64,000 nucleotides of DNA from Gordonia prachuapensis (GCF_036350515.1 NZ_JAZDUE010000009.1:62001-126000); one strand, 5' to 3'. Shown: positions 27,301 through 34,759, counted from the stretch's first letter. Translations and numbers: made by a program. Notes: generated by a model not told the origin, from the letters alone.

Positions 27301-28220
27301 CGGCGCGCATCTCCACGGTGCCGCTCGCCGGCGATGCGCGCGTGGAGAACGTCGCACTTTCGCCGGACGGCGGTATGCTGGCGATGACGTCGCTCGACAC
27401 CGGTGACGTCGAGCTCTACGACGCCACCGACCCGGCTCGACCCGGACCTCTGGCCGTGCTGTCCAATCCGGCCGCCCGGTACACACATGAGTTGGCGTTC
27501 TCACCGGATTCGTCGACGCTGGCCACCGCGTCCGACGACTCGAGTGTTCAACTGTGGGATCTGGCGGATCCCACGCGGCCGACCCGTCGGGGCGAACCGC
27601 TGACCGGGCCCGACGGCTGGATCACCGCGGTCGAGTTCACCCCGGACGGCTCGCGGCTCTTCGGCGCGTCCGCCGACCAGCGGCTGCACGAGTGGGACGT
27701 GGCGGCAGGCGCCTCGGCGAGTCAGGTGGTGGCCGCGCAGGACGGTCCGATCAACGCGCTGTCGATCAACGCGGACGGATCGCTGCTCGCCGCCGCGGGC
27801 GACGATCAGATCATCCGGATCCTGCGGATCGACGACGGTGACCGCACGAGTGGGGAGCGGGTGGACGAGGTGGCCCGGCTGTATGGGCACGACTCGACGA
27901 TCCGGTCGGTGAGCTTCGACCCCACCTCGGATCTGTTGGCCTCGGGCGCCGACGACCAGACGGTCCGGCTCTGGTCCCTCGAAGATCTGGACGCGCCACA
28001 GCCGATCGGCCGGTCTCTCGCGCCACCGGGGACGGTTCGGTGGCAGGTGGAGTTCGGTCCGCGTGGCCGGCTCAGCGCGGGTGGCGAGAACGGCGCGTTG
28101 CGGTGGTGGAGCACCGACGAGGCACACACGGCCGACCGGGTGTGCGCGGCGACCGCGGGAACCGAACTCGGCAACGATCAAGACCTGTGGGCCGACGAAC
28201 TCAGCGAGGCGTGCAGCTGA
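24390..28220 (+). CDS. HTH-nSTAND1 NTPase-transmembrane-WD40 protein
   Basis: 1276 residues. Order: an HTH-like N-terminus (~10-90; AAQRISDWRRGRSVP); a STAND NTPase with Walker A GASGSGKSS (~166-174) and Walker B VLAVDQLEELF (~218-228); helical arm; one transmembrane helix at ~541-562 (AIAVLLVVGVVVTSVLAVVS) after an Arg-rich cytoplasmic flank; a short helical repeat (ESAQLALAANVERPDDPAARGLLLA); then fourteen WD40 units from ~629 to the end, enough for two seven-blade propellers. The topology puts the NTPase inside and the propellers outside, if the helix is real. Actinobacteria have several proteins of this design; substrate and output are unknown. ATG 24390, 24393 or 24402 could be the start; 24390 overlaps the upstream stop. 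Confidence 0.85.
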   Translation: MMVPMAADPRAELAHRLDVLYTDAGSPPLKAVSARATRELRARDPRGRDIAAQRISDWRRGRSVPAKFDGLASVLSVLIVAARRNHPEPSVPGLYSATEWRKLWERAQHDRAGATRTEPEVCPYPGLAPLTIGDSEFFAGRHGQVDTMLTWFGQTSTAGELLVLVGASGSGKSSLLQAGFAARIRDDVDVLLVTPTAVPADGLEAWVRDRASASKPFVLAVDQLEELFVAPFDDAAASSYIDVLVALSTPGEAGPGECSGVVAALRADFYPTAAEHPELAHALQHNQMLLGPPTVDELTAAIVEPARSQGLMVGDGLVELILADLGVRADTAAEPVRVGTFPLLAHALRSTWQFREGKVLSVRAYEKAGGVRGAIAASAEDCWEAFSTEEREVARTILLELVTPVPDGSAVGRRVDRDDLYHRSPDRAAADTVLEALAGARIITHDAHGTSLSHDAVIAAWPRLADWVEEDREDAFTRLRIQGDADEWVASERDRSLLYRGSRLAVADELAARSPATLSPAAVDFLASAQLVRRRQTNIRRAIAVLLVVGVVVTSVLAVVSMRQSQRAERERADAQYAALIASGLRDQSTNPTESAQLALAANVERPDDPAARGLLLASQSSPLAATYAGHRGAIYGTAQSSTGLIASGGYDNAVRLWRHDTEQGLVAIGEPLSTSSWVTAVAFSPDGEELFATGATGTIARWDVADPARPVPLDEIDVGHTGTAYAVAMRPDGRWIATAGDDRSVRLYDLVTGEVRVLAGHTAPVRTVAFSPDGRLLVSGSDDRTARVWDTADPARAVQVGAPLTGQTLTIHSVAFSPDGTMLATASDDQSFRLWSVRGRDVVPLGAPVDAHSAALWSVAFSPDGTALATAAWDGTAALWSLADPAHPIPLGQPMNGSRGGLTTVSFLDGPRVLTGGQDGQLRVWTLSPATISGHTRRVQAPAFDAAGRLMATGSWDGQVLLWDVSGERPARISTVPLAGDARVENVALSPDGGMLAMTSLDTGDVELYDATDPARPGPLAVLSNPAARYTHELAFSPDSSTLATASDDSSVQLWDLADPTRPTRRGEPLTGPDGWITAVEFTPDGSRLFGASADQRLHEWDVAAGASASQVVAAQDGPINALSINADGSLLAAAGDDQIIRILRIDDGDRTSGERVDEVARLYGHDSTIRSVSFDPTSDLLASGADDQTVRLWSLEDLDAPQPIGRSLAPPGTVRWQVEFGPRGRLSAGGENGALRWWSTDEAHTADRVCAATAGTELGNDQDLWADELSEACS

Positions 28221-28250
28221 CACTCGATCGTCGCTTCCCGGACGCGACGA

Positions 28251-28292
28251 AGCCCGCATGATGGTCCCCCGAACGTTCCCACCATGCGGGCT
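28251..28292. terminator. Hairpin between the STAND gene and the 27-codon gene
   Basis: AGCCCGCATGATGG pairs with CCACCATGCGGGCT (14 bp, one G-T type mismatch). It is 30 nt after the plus-strand stop and 18 nt after the minus-strand mini-gene stop, so it can serve both convergent genes. Confidence 0.65.
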
Positions 28293-28310
28293 GTCGCCCC
28301 TGTCTTCGGG

Positions 28311-28394
28311 TCAGCCGAAGCTGATGCCGATGTTCAGCAGGTCGCCGCCGAAGATCACGAGGTCGTTGAAGAACTGGGTGAGGCCGGTGAGCAT
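28311..28394 (-). CDS. 27-residue hydrophobic acidic peptide gene
   Basis: A short gene easily missed by annotation. ATG 28394 is preceded by AAAGGG 8 nt upstream; translation starts MLTGLTQFFNDLVIFG and ends NIGISFG. Every codon after the start, up to the stop, ends in G or C, like strongly expressed genes here, and a strong hairpin follows the stop. The peptide has no Lys, Arg or His, two Asp, many Leu/Ile/Phe, and no signal peptide, giving an amphipathic acidic helix. That combination recalls the tiny channel-forming peptides of mycolata (PorA/PorH type) or leader/membrane peptides, but I cannot show homology. It lies downstream of a CCGGA-box array and a tRNA-Ser terminator. Confidence 0.55.
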   Translation of the reverse strand: MLTGLTQFFNDLVIFGGDLLNIGISFG

Positions 28395-28525
28395 TGGTTG
28401 CCCTTTCGTTGATTCATCTCGATGCGCCGCGTTTCGGGCGCATCACCACGTTGGCACCCCACGACGACGCCGCGCACCGCGCCGGACAGCATCCGCGCTG
28501 GTCAGCGCATACAAATGAGTCATCC

Positions 28526-28572
28526 GTTCCGGACGGAACCCACGTCCGGAACGGAACCGGACACGTCCGGAA
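28526..28572 (-). promoter_or_regulatory. CCGGA-box array upstream of the mini-gene
   Basis: CACGTCCGGAA occurs at 28541-28551 and again at 28562-28572, exactly 21 bases apart, with an inverted diverged copy at 28527-28537. GTTCCGGAC (28526-28534) and GTCCGGAAC (28544-28552) form a perfect 9-bp inverted repeat. The helical spacing suggests a multi-site operator controlling the mini-gene 130-180 bases downstream; no regulator is identified. Confidence 0.45.
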
Positions 28573-28579
28573 AGCACAA

Positions 28580-28613
28580 AACGGCCCCCTACCGGATTCG
28601 GTAGGGGGCCGTT
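28580..28613 (-). terminator. Rho-independent terminator of tRNA-Ser(CGA)
   Basis: A perfect 15-bp stem (AACGGCCCCCTACCG on the plus strand) with a GATT loop, followed on the minus strand by TTGTGCTTT. It begins 5 bases after the tRNA 3' end. Confidence 0.85.
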
Positions 28614-28618
28614 CGCTG

Positions 28619-28706
28619 CGGTGGCGGAGGGATTTGAACCCTCGGTACGGGGTTACCGCACACAGCATTTCGAGTGCTGCACCTTCGGCCGCTCGGACAC
28701 GCCACC
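28619..28706 (-). tRNA. tRNA-Ser(CGA)
   Basis: 88-nt class II tRNA with a long variable arm. Acceptor GGTGGCG pairs with CGCCACC, discriminator G, TTCAAAT T-loop, anticodon loop CTCGAAA giving CGA for UCG codons. CCA is not encoded. Confidence 0.95.
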
Positions 28707-28783
28707 GCGGAAGACTGTACCGCAGTCGGCGTCTGTGCCTAAATTGGCCGGTCAGGGGCCGAAAGGTGGCCTCGAGGGCGAGG

Positions 28784-28999
28784 CTAGTTGTTGTTGCCCG
28801 TGATCTTGTTCTTCACGTCGTCGACCTTGCCCTTGACGGCGTCGGCCGCGTCGGCGATCTTCTGCTTGCCCTGGGCCTCGCCCTGATCGGCCTTGCCCTC
28901 GCCCTTGAGGTCCTCGTTGTCGGTGAGGGAGCCGGCAGCTTCCTTACCGCGGCCCTTCATCTCCTCGGCCTTGTTCTTGGCGTCGTCTTCGATACCCAT
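28784..28999 (-). CDS. CsbD-family stress protein
   Basis: 71 residues, almost entirely charged and helical: MGIEDDAKNKAEEMKGRGKE at the start and AADAVKGKVDDVKNKITG at the end match the CsbD pattern. CsbD proteins are general-stress induced and of unknown biochemical role. A strong Shine-Dalgarno (GGAGGAGG) lies before ATG 28999. The next gene upstream is another small helical protein on the same strand, 96 bases away. Confidence 0.88.
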   Translation of the reverse strand: MGIEDDAKNKAEEMKGRGKEAAGSLTDNEDLKGEGKADQGEAQGKQKIADAADAVKGKVDDVKNKITGNNN

Positions 29000-29095
29000 G
29001 AACTGCCTCCTCCTGAGTGCCCGGGACCCGATGTCCCGGCTTCCAGAGCACTTACCACCCTGGCATGGTGGTTCAAACCTCTGCAGAGCCGCAGG

Positions 29096-29374
29096 TCAGT
29101 GCGCGTCGTGGCCACCCAGGCGGTCGCGGAACTCGCCCGCCTTCTCCTTTGCGGTGGCCATCGCCTCCTGGACCTTCTCGTTCTCGGTGAACTCGGTGAA
29201 CTTCTCCTTGGCCGTGTCCACGGCGTTGTGAACGGTGTCACTCTCGGCGAACTCGTTGATCTTGCCCCGCGCGCTCGCCACTGCGCCCTGGACGGAGTCG
29301 CTGGCGGCGAACTCCTCGATCTTCTCGCGGACGGTGTCGACGACCTCGTTGATCTTGGCTGTCGTGTCGGACAT
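29096..29374 (-). CDS. Small repetitive amphipathic helical protein
   Basis: 92 residues made of about four imperfect 20-residue repeats (DTVREKIEEFAASDSVQ, ASARGKINEFAESDTVH, DTAKEKFTEFTENEKVQ, ATAKEKAGEF). Each repeat is an amphipathic helix with Lys/Glu faces, similar in style to LEA/YtxH-type desiccation proteins; no catalytic motif is seen. GAGGAGCC precedes ATG 29374. Pairing with the CsbD gene suggests a shared stress regulon; two small hairpins (29021-29039, 29054-29072) lie between them. Confidence 0.7.
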   Translation of the reverse strand: MSDTTAKINEVVDTVREKIEEFAASDSVQGAVASARGKINEFAESDTVHNAVDTAKEKFTEFTENEKVQEAMATAKEKAGEFRDRLGGHDAH

Positions 29375-29490
29375 GCTGGCTCCTCGGTTCGGTGGGGTGG
29401 CACTCACGGCACCGTGCGCGCCCATGGCTCCAATCTGCCAGAGGAATCGCGGCCACGGACCCTGAGATTCACCCTGAAATCGCACTTCAG

Positions 29491-29640
29491 GCCCTTCGAG
29501 ACGCACGCTCGCAAGCTCGCGGGCTCCTCAGGGATCGGGGGGAAACGCACGCCGCGCCCAACGCTCCCTGAGGTGCGAGGAGCGCACGCCGCGCCCACCG
29601 CTCCCTGAGGTGCGAGGAGCGCAAGCGACGAGCCACGAAG
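29491..29640. repeat. Family A repeat cluster beside tadA
   Basis: One unit with the core GCGGGCTCCTCAGGGA (29518-29533) matches the cluster at 4147-4358. It is followed by a 37-base unit present twice in tandem (29547-29583 and 29584-29620; CGCTCCCTGAGGTGCGAGG), related to the first in inverted orientation. The rest of the 29375-29646 gap has no gene. Confidence 0.8.
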
Positions 29641-29646
29641 GGCGGC

Positions 29647-30144
29647 TCAGTGATCCGGACGCGACTCCCGCCGAGCACCGAAGAAGTCCAGCATCAGCGC
29701 CCGGCACTCCGACTCCAGCACCCCACCGACCACCTCGGGCCGGTGGGACAGCCGTGGATCGCGGACGACATCCCACAACGACCCGACCGCACCCGTCTTC
29801 GGTTCCCAGGCCCCGAACACGAGCGTCCCGATCCGGGCGAGGGTGATCGCGCCGGCGCACATCGTGCACGGTTCGACGGTCACGACGAGCGTGCAGCCCG
29901 GCAACCGCCACCCATCGCCGAAGCGGCGGGCCGCCGCGCGCAACGCGACGATCTCGGCATGCGCGGTGGGGTCCCCATCGGCTTCTCGGCGGTTCGCCGC
30001 GCGCGCCAGTTCGATGCCTGCCGGGTCGAACACCACGGCGCCGATCGGGACGTCGTCGTCAGGTGCGTCCGATGCGGCGGCGAGCGCGTCGCGCATCATG
30101 GTCTCCCACTCCGCGTGCCGCGCACCGCCGCCGGCCGGGCTCAA
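29647..30144 (-). CDS. tadA: tRNA-specific adenosine deaminase
   Basis: 165 residues if TTG 30144 is used. TadA deaminates A34 to inosine in tRNA-Arg(ACG). Zinc and catalytic residues are TAHAEIVAL (His, Glu) and VEPCTMCAGAI (two Cys); FGAWEPKTGAVGSLWDV and the C-terminal ALMLDFFGARR also match. TTG 30144 overlaps the upstream stop (TTGA) and keeps the conserved Trp helix (EWETMMRDAL); ATG 30099 would cut it. Its substrate tRNA gene lies at 35585-35657, and its upstream partner is the deaminase-associated protein. Confidence 0.92.
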   Translation of the reverse strand: MSPAGGGARHAEWETMMRDALAAASDAPDDDVPIGAVVFDPAGIELARAANRREADGDPTAHAEIVALRAAARRFGDGWRLPGCTLVVTVEPCTMCAGAITLARIGTLVFGAWEPKTGAVGSLWDVVRDPRLSHRPEVVGGVLESECRALMLDFFGARRESRPDH

Positions 30145-30686
30145 TGACCCAGCTTGTCGAGCACCTTGGACAGTTCGTCGGCGAACCCGAGGCGAGCCGC
30201 GATCATGCCCACCTGTTCGTCGGCATAAAGGTCGGTGTCCCCGACGATGACACTCATAACCGCGTCGGGCAGTCCCAGATCGGCCAGGATGGCCAGGTCC
30301 CCCTCCTCCCACGGGTCGACGTCGTCGAGTTCGTCGGGATCGAGGTCGGGGATGTCGATGTTCATGGCATCCAGAGCGTCGGCGGCGACGTCGTAGTCGA
30401 TGCCGGCCGTCGCGTCGGAGACCAGCAGACGTGGCCCCTGCGGAGCCGGACGGAGAACGATGAAGAACTCGTCGTCGACATCGAGGAGACCGAACACCGC
30501 GCCGGTGGCGCGCAACTCGCGGAGCTGCTTCTCCGCGTCACCGAGATCCGTGAGTGCGGAGGACGTCAGCGCGCTGACCTTCCACGCACCTTCCTCGCGG
30601 ACGACCGCGACCGCGAACCCCTCGATCTCGTCGTTGACACCCTGTTTGTTGGGACCACCCGATACACCCGCGCCGGCACCTGCCAT
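30141..30686 (-). CDS. tRNA adenosine deaminase-associated protein
   Basis: 181 residues from ATG 30686. It fits the actinobacterial family found next to tadA: GFAVAVVREEGAWKVSAL, LRATGAVFGLLDVDDEFFIVLRP, a very acidic middle (LDPDELDDVDPWEEGDLAIL) and a C-terminal helical part ending LSKVLDKLGH. The biochemical role is unknown; the conserved pairing and the 4-nt overlap with tadA point to a helper or regulator of the deaminase. It is divergent from tyrA. Confidence 0.82.
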   Translation of the reverse strand: MAGAGAGVSGGPNKQGVNDEIEGFAVAVVREEGAWKVSALTSSALTDLGDAEKQLRELRATGAVFGLLDVDDEFFIVLRPAPQGPRLLVSDATAGIDYDVAADALDAMNIDIPDLDPDELDDVDPWEEGDLAILADLGLPDAVMSVIVGDTDLYADEQVGMIAARLGFADELSKVLDKLGH

Positions 30687-30771
30687 GCAGGTCACCGTAG
30701 CCGTTAACCGCGGGCCGCCCAAGTCCCCGCCGGCCGCCGACGCCGGAACGAGAATGTGGGAATGTGATGGG

Positions 30772-31743
30772 GTGACTGCCGCGTCTGCCTCCCCGCGCCC
30801 GGCCTCCGGACCGATCTGTGTGCTCGGTCTCGGACTGATCGGCGGCTCCCTGATCCGAGCCCTCGACGGCGGTGACCATCCGGTCTTCGGCTACAACCGC
30901 TCGGCGGAGACCGTCGAGGCGGCCGTCGCCGCGGGCCACGACGCGTCCACCGATCTCGTGTCCACTCTCGATCGCGCCGCGGCCGACGACGCGCTCCTCG
31001 TGCTCGCGACTCCCGCCACCACGATCGACGATCTACTGCCCGAGATCGCGGCGCACGCACCCAACTGCCTGCTCACCGACGTCATCAGCGTCAAACAGGC
31101 TGTCGCCGCAGCTGTTTCGCGGCACGCCCCGGGCCTGCGCTACGTCGGTGGGCACCCGATGGCGGGGACCAGCCGATCCGGGTGGTCGGCCACCGACCCC
31201 GACCTGTTCCGGTCGGCGATGTGGATGGTGTCGACCGAGGACGACACCGACCCCGCCGACTGGTCGGCCGTCGCGGCGATGGCGCGGTCGGTCGGTGCGT
31301 TCGTGGTGCCCGCCGCCGCGGACGCGCACGACCGGGCCGTGGCCGCGATCTCCCACCTGCCGCATCTCACCGCCGCGGCGACCGCGGCGGTCGGCGCCGG
31401 GGAGAGCGACCTCGCCCTGCGACTGGCCGCAGGCAGCTTCCGCGACGGCACCCGCGTGGCCGGCACCGCGCCCACGCTGCAGCGGGCCATGTTGGAGGCC
31501 AATGGGATAGCGCTGCTCAACGTCCTCAGCGAGACCATCGACCGGTTGGTCGCGGCCCGCGACGAACTACGCGAACACGGCACCGTCGAGATCCTCGTCG
31601 ACGACGGCCACCGGTCCCGGCTCGCCTACGAGAAGATCGCCGGCGCCGATCCCGCGCCGATCACCGGGGTACACATCGGCGAACCCGGTTGGGCGCAGGA
31701 ACTCCGGCGGCAGGCACACCAGGGACGGGTGTGGCTGGACTGA
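30772..31743 (+). CDS. tyrA: Prephenate dehydrogenase
   Basis: 323 residues from GTG 30772 (ATG 30754 would add six). It oxidatively decarboxylates prephenate for tyrosine synthesis. The NAD-binding fingerprint ICVLGLGLIGGSLIRAL is near residues 15-31; DVISVKQAV, VGGHPMAGTSRSGW and DAHDRAVAAISHLPHL are TyrA signatures, the last with the active-site His. A C-terminal segment to residue 323 is longer than the minimal enzyme but shows no clear ACT domain. The stop abuts the convergent glycolipid-binding gene. Confidence 0.92.
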   Translation: MTAASASPRPASGPICVLGLGLIGGSLIRALDGGDHPVFGYNRSAETVEAAVAAGHDASTDLVSTLDRAAADDALLVLATPATTIDDLLPEIAAHAPNCLLTDVISVKQAVAAAVSRHAPGLRYVGGHPMAGTSRSGWSATDPDLFRSAMWMVSTEDDTDPADWSAVAAMARSVGAFVVPAAADAHDRAVAAISHLPHLTAAATAAVGAGESDLALRLAAGSFRDGTRVAGTAPTLQRAMLEANGIALLNVLSETIDRLVAARDELREHGTVEILVDDGHRSRLAYEKIAGADPAPITGVHIGEPGWAQELRRQAHQGRVWLD

Positions 31744-32367
31744 TCAGACCCGGGTTGCCAGGCCCGCGTAGTCGATGACGAAACCGTTCTCGTCGACCGT
31801 CAGCGACGATGTCGCGACCGGGGACACCACGTCGACGCCGGCCTCGGTCGGCGTGTAGTGCAGGGTCGCGGGCTCCACCCGCCCGTCGGGCAGATACAGG
31901 TAGACCACGGGGATGTCGACCTCGTCGCCACCCCGATGCATCTGGAGGCGACGGATCGGCAGGGCGTTGAACATCGGCGACAGGGCCAGGTCGACGTCGG
32001 CGGCGCCGTTGAAGTCGCCGCGGACGGTCCCGTCCGCGCTCTGCACCAACCAGTTGTGCTCACCGTCACGGGTGATGGCCAGCTGTGTTTCTCCGCTCGC
32101 ACGCAGCAAATGGATCGACAGACGTTTGGTCACCCCGATGTCGTTGGTGACGAGTTCGTAGGACGCCGAGAACGCCTCGTGGGTGTCGGTGGCGGAGGCG
32201 ATGATGCGCCCGTAGGCCTTGAGCCGGGCGCCGTTGACGTGCAGACGGACCTGTTCGAGCCGGTCGGAGCGCTCACCGCGCCATGTGACGATCGTCTTGA
32301 CGTCGGGGGCGGACGACGAGCCGCCTGCCCCGGCGGTGTTCTCTGGTGCTGTCTGAGAAGAACTCAC
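31744..32367 (-). CDS. Putative glycolipid-binding protein (DUF1089-like)
   Basis: 207 residues from GTG 32367. After a Ser/Ala-rich start the protein follows the pattern of the putative glycolipid-binding family: RLEQVRLHVNGARLKAYGRI, FSASYELVTNDIGVTKRLSI, GEHNWLVQSADGTVRGDFNG, ADVDLALSPMFNALPIRRL and a final VDENGFVIDYAGLATRV. No signal peptide or catalytic motif is visible, so it is probably cytoplasmic and binding-type. Function is assigned by resemblance only. Confidence 0.78.
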   Translation of the reverse strand: MSSSQTAPENTAGAGGSSSAPDVKTIVTWRGERSDRLEQVRLHVNGARLKAYGRIIASATDTHEAFSASYELVTNDIGVTKRLSIHLLRASGETQLAITRDGEHNWLVQSADGTVRGDFNGAADVDLALSPMFNALPIRRLQMHRGGDEVDIPVVYLYLPDGRVEPATLHYTPTEAGVDVVSPVATSSLTVDENGFVIDYAGLATRV

Positions 32368-32446
32368 GAACCTACGGTAGCGACCCGAGCACCGACGTAC
32401 ACAGTTGATGCGGAGCCCGGACCGCGAAAGCTGTGACCGGGCCCAC

Positions 32447-33151
32447 TCAGGCGCGGCAGGACACGGTCCGCCGCGGCGACTCGGCGGTGATCCGGTCCGT
32501 GGCGACGACCCGTCCGTCGACGGTGATCGAGCAGGTCGCCTCGCCGTCACCCGCCAGGACGAGCACCCGCAGCGGGTTGGCGGAACCGGTGAAGGTGATC
32601 GTCCACGACGTCGACGAGCCGATCGTGGTACGCAAGCCGACATCGTCGACGTAGAGGATCGTCGCGGGTGACGACGCGGCCACCTCGTAGACGACCTCCC
32701 GGCCCCCCGGCTGGGCCGGATTCCCCGGCACCGCCGGGTCCCCGGGAGCGGTCGGCTCCTGTTGCGGGGTGCGGGGTGGTGTCGGCAGCTCCGAGATGAC
32801 CATCGGCAGCGTCGGCTGGGTAACCGGATCGTCGCCGCGCAGCGCCGCCCGCCCGACGGTGAGGGCCAGCAGGCCCAGCGCGGCCACCGCGACCAGCGCG
32901 ACGATCCCGACGAGCCGTCGGTCGGATGGCGATCGTTGCAGCCCGTCGTCCGTTTCCTTGTCGGAGTCCGGGGCAACCGATCCATCCGGCGTTTGCGGCG
33001 GTGTCGTGTCGGTCGACCGGCCCGGATCAGGCGGCTGACCGGGGACGAAGATCGGGGAGCCGTCGGGTGCGTAGCCCAGTGGCGGGTACAGCTGGGGGTA
33101 CAGCGGGGTGCGGTAGAGGTCGTCGGGCGGCTGCCCGGTGGGATGTCCCAT
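32447..33151 (-). CDS. Membrane-anchored protein with MmpS-like C-terminal domain
   Basis: 234 residues from ATG 33151, chosen because GGGAGG precedes it; GTG 33217 is an alternative. A Pro/Asp-rich cytoplasmic N-terminus (~1-90) is followed by one transmembrane helix (LVGIVALVAVAALGLLAL), a Pro-rich linker and a C-terminal beta domain (~145-234; VVYEVAASSPATILYVDD, SWTITFTGSANPLRVLVLAG, ATCSITVDGRVVA, TVSC). That domain resembles MmpS, the periplasmic partner of MmpL lipid exporters, but no mmpL is adjacent. A cell-envelope role is inferred. Confidence 0.72.
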   Translation of the reverse strand: MGHPTGQPPDDLYRTPLYPQLYPPLGYAPDGSPIFVPGQPPDPGRSTDTTPPQTPDGSVAPDSDKETDDGLQRSPSDRRLVGIVALVAVAALGLLALTVGRAALRGDDPVTQPTLPMVISELPTPPRTPQQEPTAPGDPAVPGNPAQPGGREVVYEVAASSPATILYVDDVGLRTTIGSSTSWTITFTGSANPLRVLVLAGDGEATCSITVDGRVVATDRITAESPRRTVSCRA

Positions 33152-33294
33152 CGTCGGCCTCCCGTCGCGTGTCGTCGGGTCCGGCGCACCGGCCGGCTCG
33201 CGGGCACCTCCGCCCACCCTTCGACACTACGTCGGCCGCAGGCGCCCGGCGGCGTCCGGTCAGCGCACCTGCGCCGATACCCGACGACCTGCGC

Positions 33295-34059
33295 TCACGA
33301 CGACGATGCGGCGCCGATCTTGAGCTTCCCGTCCTCGAACAGCAGCGGGTACAGGAGGCCGCCGATGAGCCCACCGATCAGCGGCGCCACCCAGAACATC
33401 CACAACTGGCCCGGCGCACCGTCCCCGTTGAAGAATGCGACGGCGGTGGACCGCGCCGGGTTCACCGACGTGTTGCTGATCGGGATCGAGATGAGGTGGA
33501 TCAGGGTCAGGCACAGGCCGATGGCCAGTGGCGCGAAGTTGGAGGGCGCCTTGCCGCCGGTGGTGCCGAGTACGACGAGCAGGAAGAACGCGGTGAGCAG
33601 GATCTCGGCGATCAGCACTGCAACCAACGAGTATCCGTCGGGAGAATTGTCGCCGTAACCGTTGGCGGCCATATTTCCGATGCGGTCGAAACCGTCTTTG
33701 CCGCTTGCGATGATGAACAACATCAGCCCGGCGAGAAGGCCGCCGACGACCTGGGCGATCCAATAGCCCGGCAGTTCTTTCCAGGAGAGCCGGCCACCGA
33801 TGGCCGCACCCAGGGTGATCGCCGGATTGAAATGGCCACCCGAGACGTGTCCGACGGCGTACGCCATCGTGACCACGGTCAACCCGAAAGCAAGTGCGAC
33901 ACCGAGGTATCCGATGCCGACCTGATAATTGTCGCCACCGTCGGTGGCCATGGCGATCTGTTTGGCGGCGAAAATCGCCGAACCGCAGCCGCCGAATACG
34001 AGCCAGAATGTACCGAACAACTCCGCGGCCAGTTTTGCGACGGGCGAGGAAGAGTTCAT
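33295..34059 (-). CDS. aqpZ: Aquaporin Z
   Basis: 254-residue water channel with six helices and the two half-helix motifs SGGHFNPAIT and TSVNPARS. The selectivity residues of a strict water pore appear kept: Phe of GTFW, His of LIHLISIPIS, Thr before SVNPAR and the Arg itself. ATG 34059 has AAAGG about 9 nt upstream. The gene is a little less GC-rich than its neighbours. Convergent or coupled partners are absent. Confidence 0.95.
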   Translation of the reverse strand: MNSSSPVAKLAAELFGTFWLVFGGCGSAIFAAKQIAMATDGGDNYQVGIGYLGVALAFGLTVVTMAYAVGHVSGGHFNPAITLGAAIGGRLSWKELPGYWIAQVVGGLLAGLMLFIIASGKDGFDRIGNMAANGYGDNSPDGYSLVAVLIAEILLTAFFLLVVLGTTGGKAPSNFAPLAIGLCLTLIHLISIPISNTSVNPARSTAVAFFNGDGAPGQLWMFWVAPLIGGLIGGLLYPLLFEDGKLKIGAASSS

Positions 34060-34166
34060 GACTGAAACCTTTCTGGTGTGGCGCGTCGATGGTTTCCCCG
34101 CGGATCACGGTAACCGACATCTCGGCGATATCGGTGAATCCTGGGAAAACTCTGCCGGATCGCCTA

Positions 34167-34583
34167 TTACGAGTCCGCGACCGTCAGGGCCGGGATCACG
34201 TGCTCGACGAGCAGCGGCGCGAGGTCGTCGGGAAGGGGCCGGACATCCACGTCGAGCCAGCGGATCTCGGCGATCTCCGCGGCCGGGACGATCTCCGCGA
34301 CGACTCCGTCGTAGCCGAAAAGTGTTGCTTCGAGCTCGTATCCGTCCTCGTTGGCCGCGGCACTGCGGAACCGTCCCCAGGGGCGTAGTCGGTCCGGTGC
34401 GACTCGCAGCCCGATCTCCTCCACACACTCGCGCGCCGCGGCGTCGACCGCCGATTCGGAGGGTTCGGGTTTGCCGCCGGGAAGCATGAATCGCGCCGTC
34501 CCGCGCTTGCGGACCGTGAGCAGGCGGCCGTCACGGTCGCGGACGATCACGCCGCTGACGACGATCAATCCGGTGTTCGGCAC
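34167..34583 (-). CDS. Nudix hydrolase
   Basis: 138 residues. The Nudix box is intact: GGKPEPSESAVDAAARECVEEIGL (given here as positions ~33-56; key residues G, E, R, E-E-x-G). It follows a strand KRGTARFMLPGG, where the substrate base is usually read, and is followed by YELEATLFGYDG. Substrate cannot be predicted; MutT-like clean-up or (d)NDP-sugar hydrolysis are both possible. GTG 34583 is chosen because TACGAT lies 6 nt upstream (leaderless) and the protein begins just before its first beta strand. Confidence 0.85.
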   Translation of the reverse strand: MPNTGLIVVSGVIVRDRDGRLLTVRKRGTARFMLPGGKPEPSESAVDAAARECVEEIGLRVAPDRLRPWGRFRSAAANEDGYELEATLFGYDGVVAEIVPAAEIAEIRWLDVDVRPLPDDLAPLLVEHVIPALTVADS

Positions 34584-34589
34584 CGGGCA

Positions 34590-34595
34590 ATCGTA
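34590..34595 (-). promoter_or_regulatory. -10-like hexamer of the Nudix gene (leaderless)
   Basis: TACGAT on the minus strand, 6 nt before the GTG start. Confidence 0.4.
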
Positions 34596-34759
34596 CCCGT
34601 GCCGGACTTCCCACACCCGTGGCGGCGAAATTGTCCACAAGATCTACTCACATGTGTGTAATTCGGTCATCCGCGTGTGGACAGGCACCGTCCGACGGAC
34701 GACGATGAACGTAAGAACCCTCGAACGAAGCCCCCGGAACGAGAGGAACGAACCGCGTC

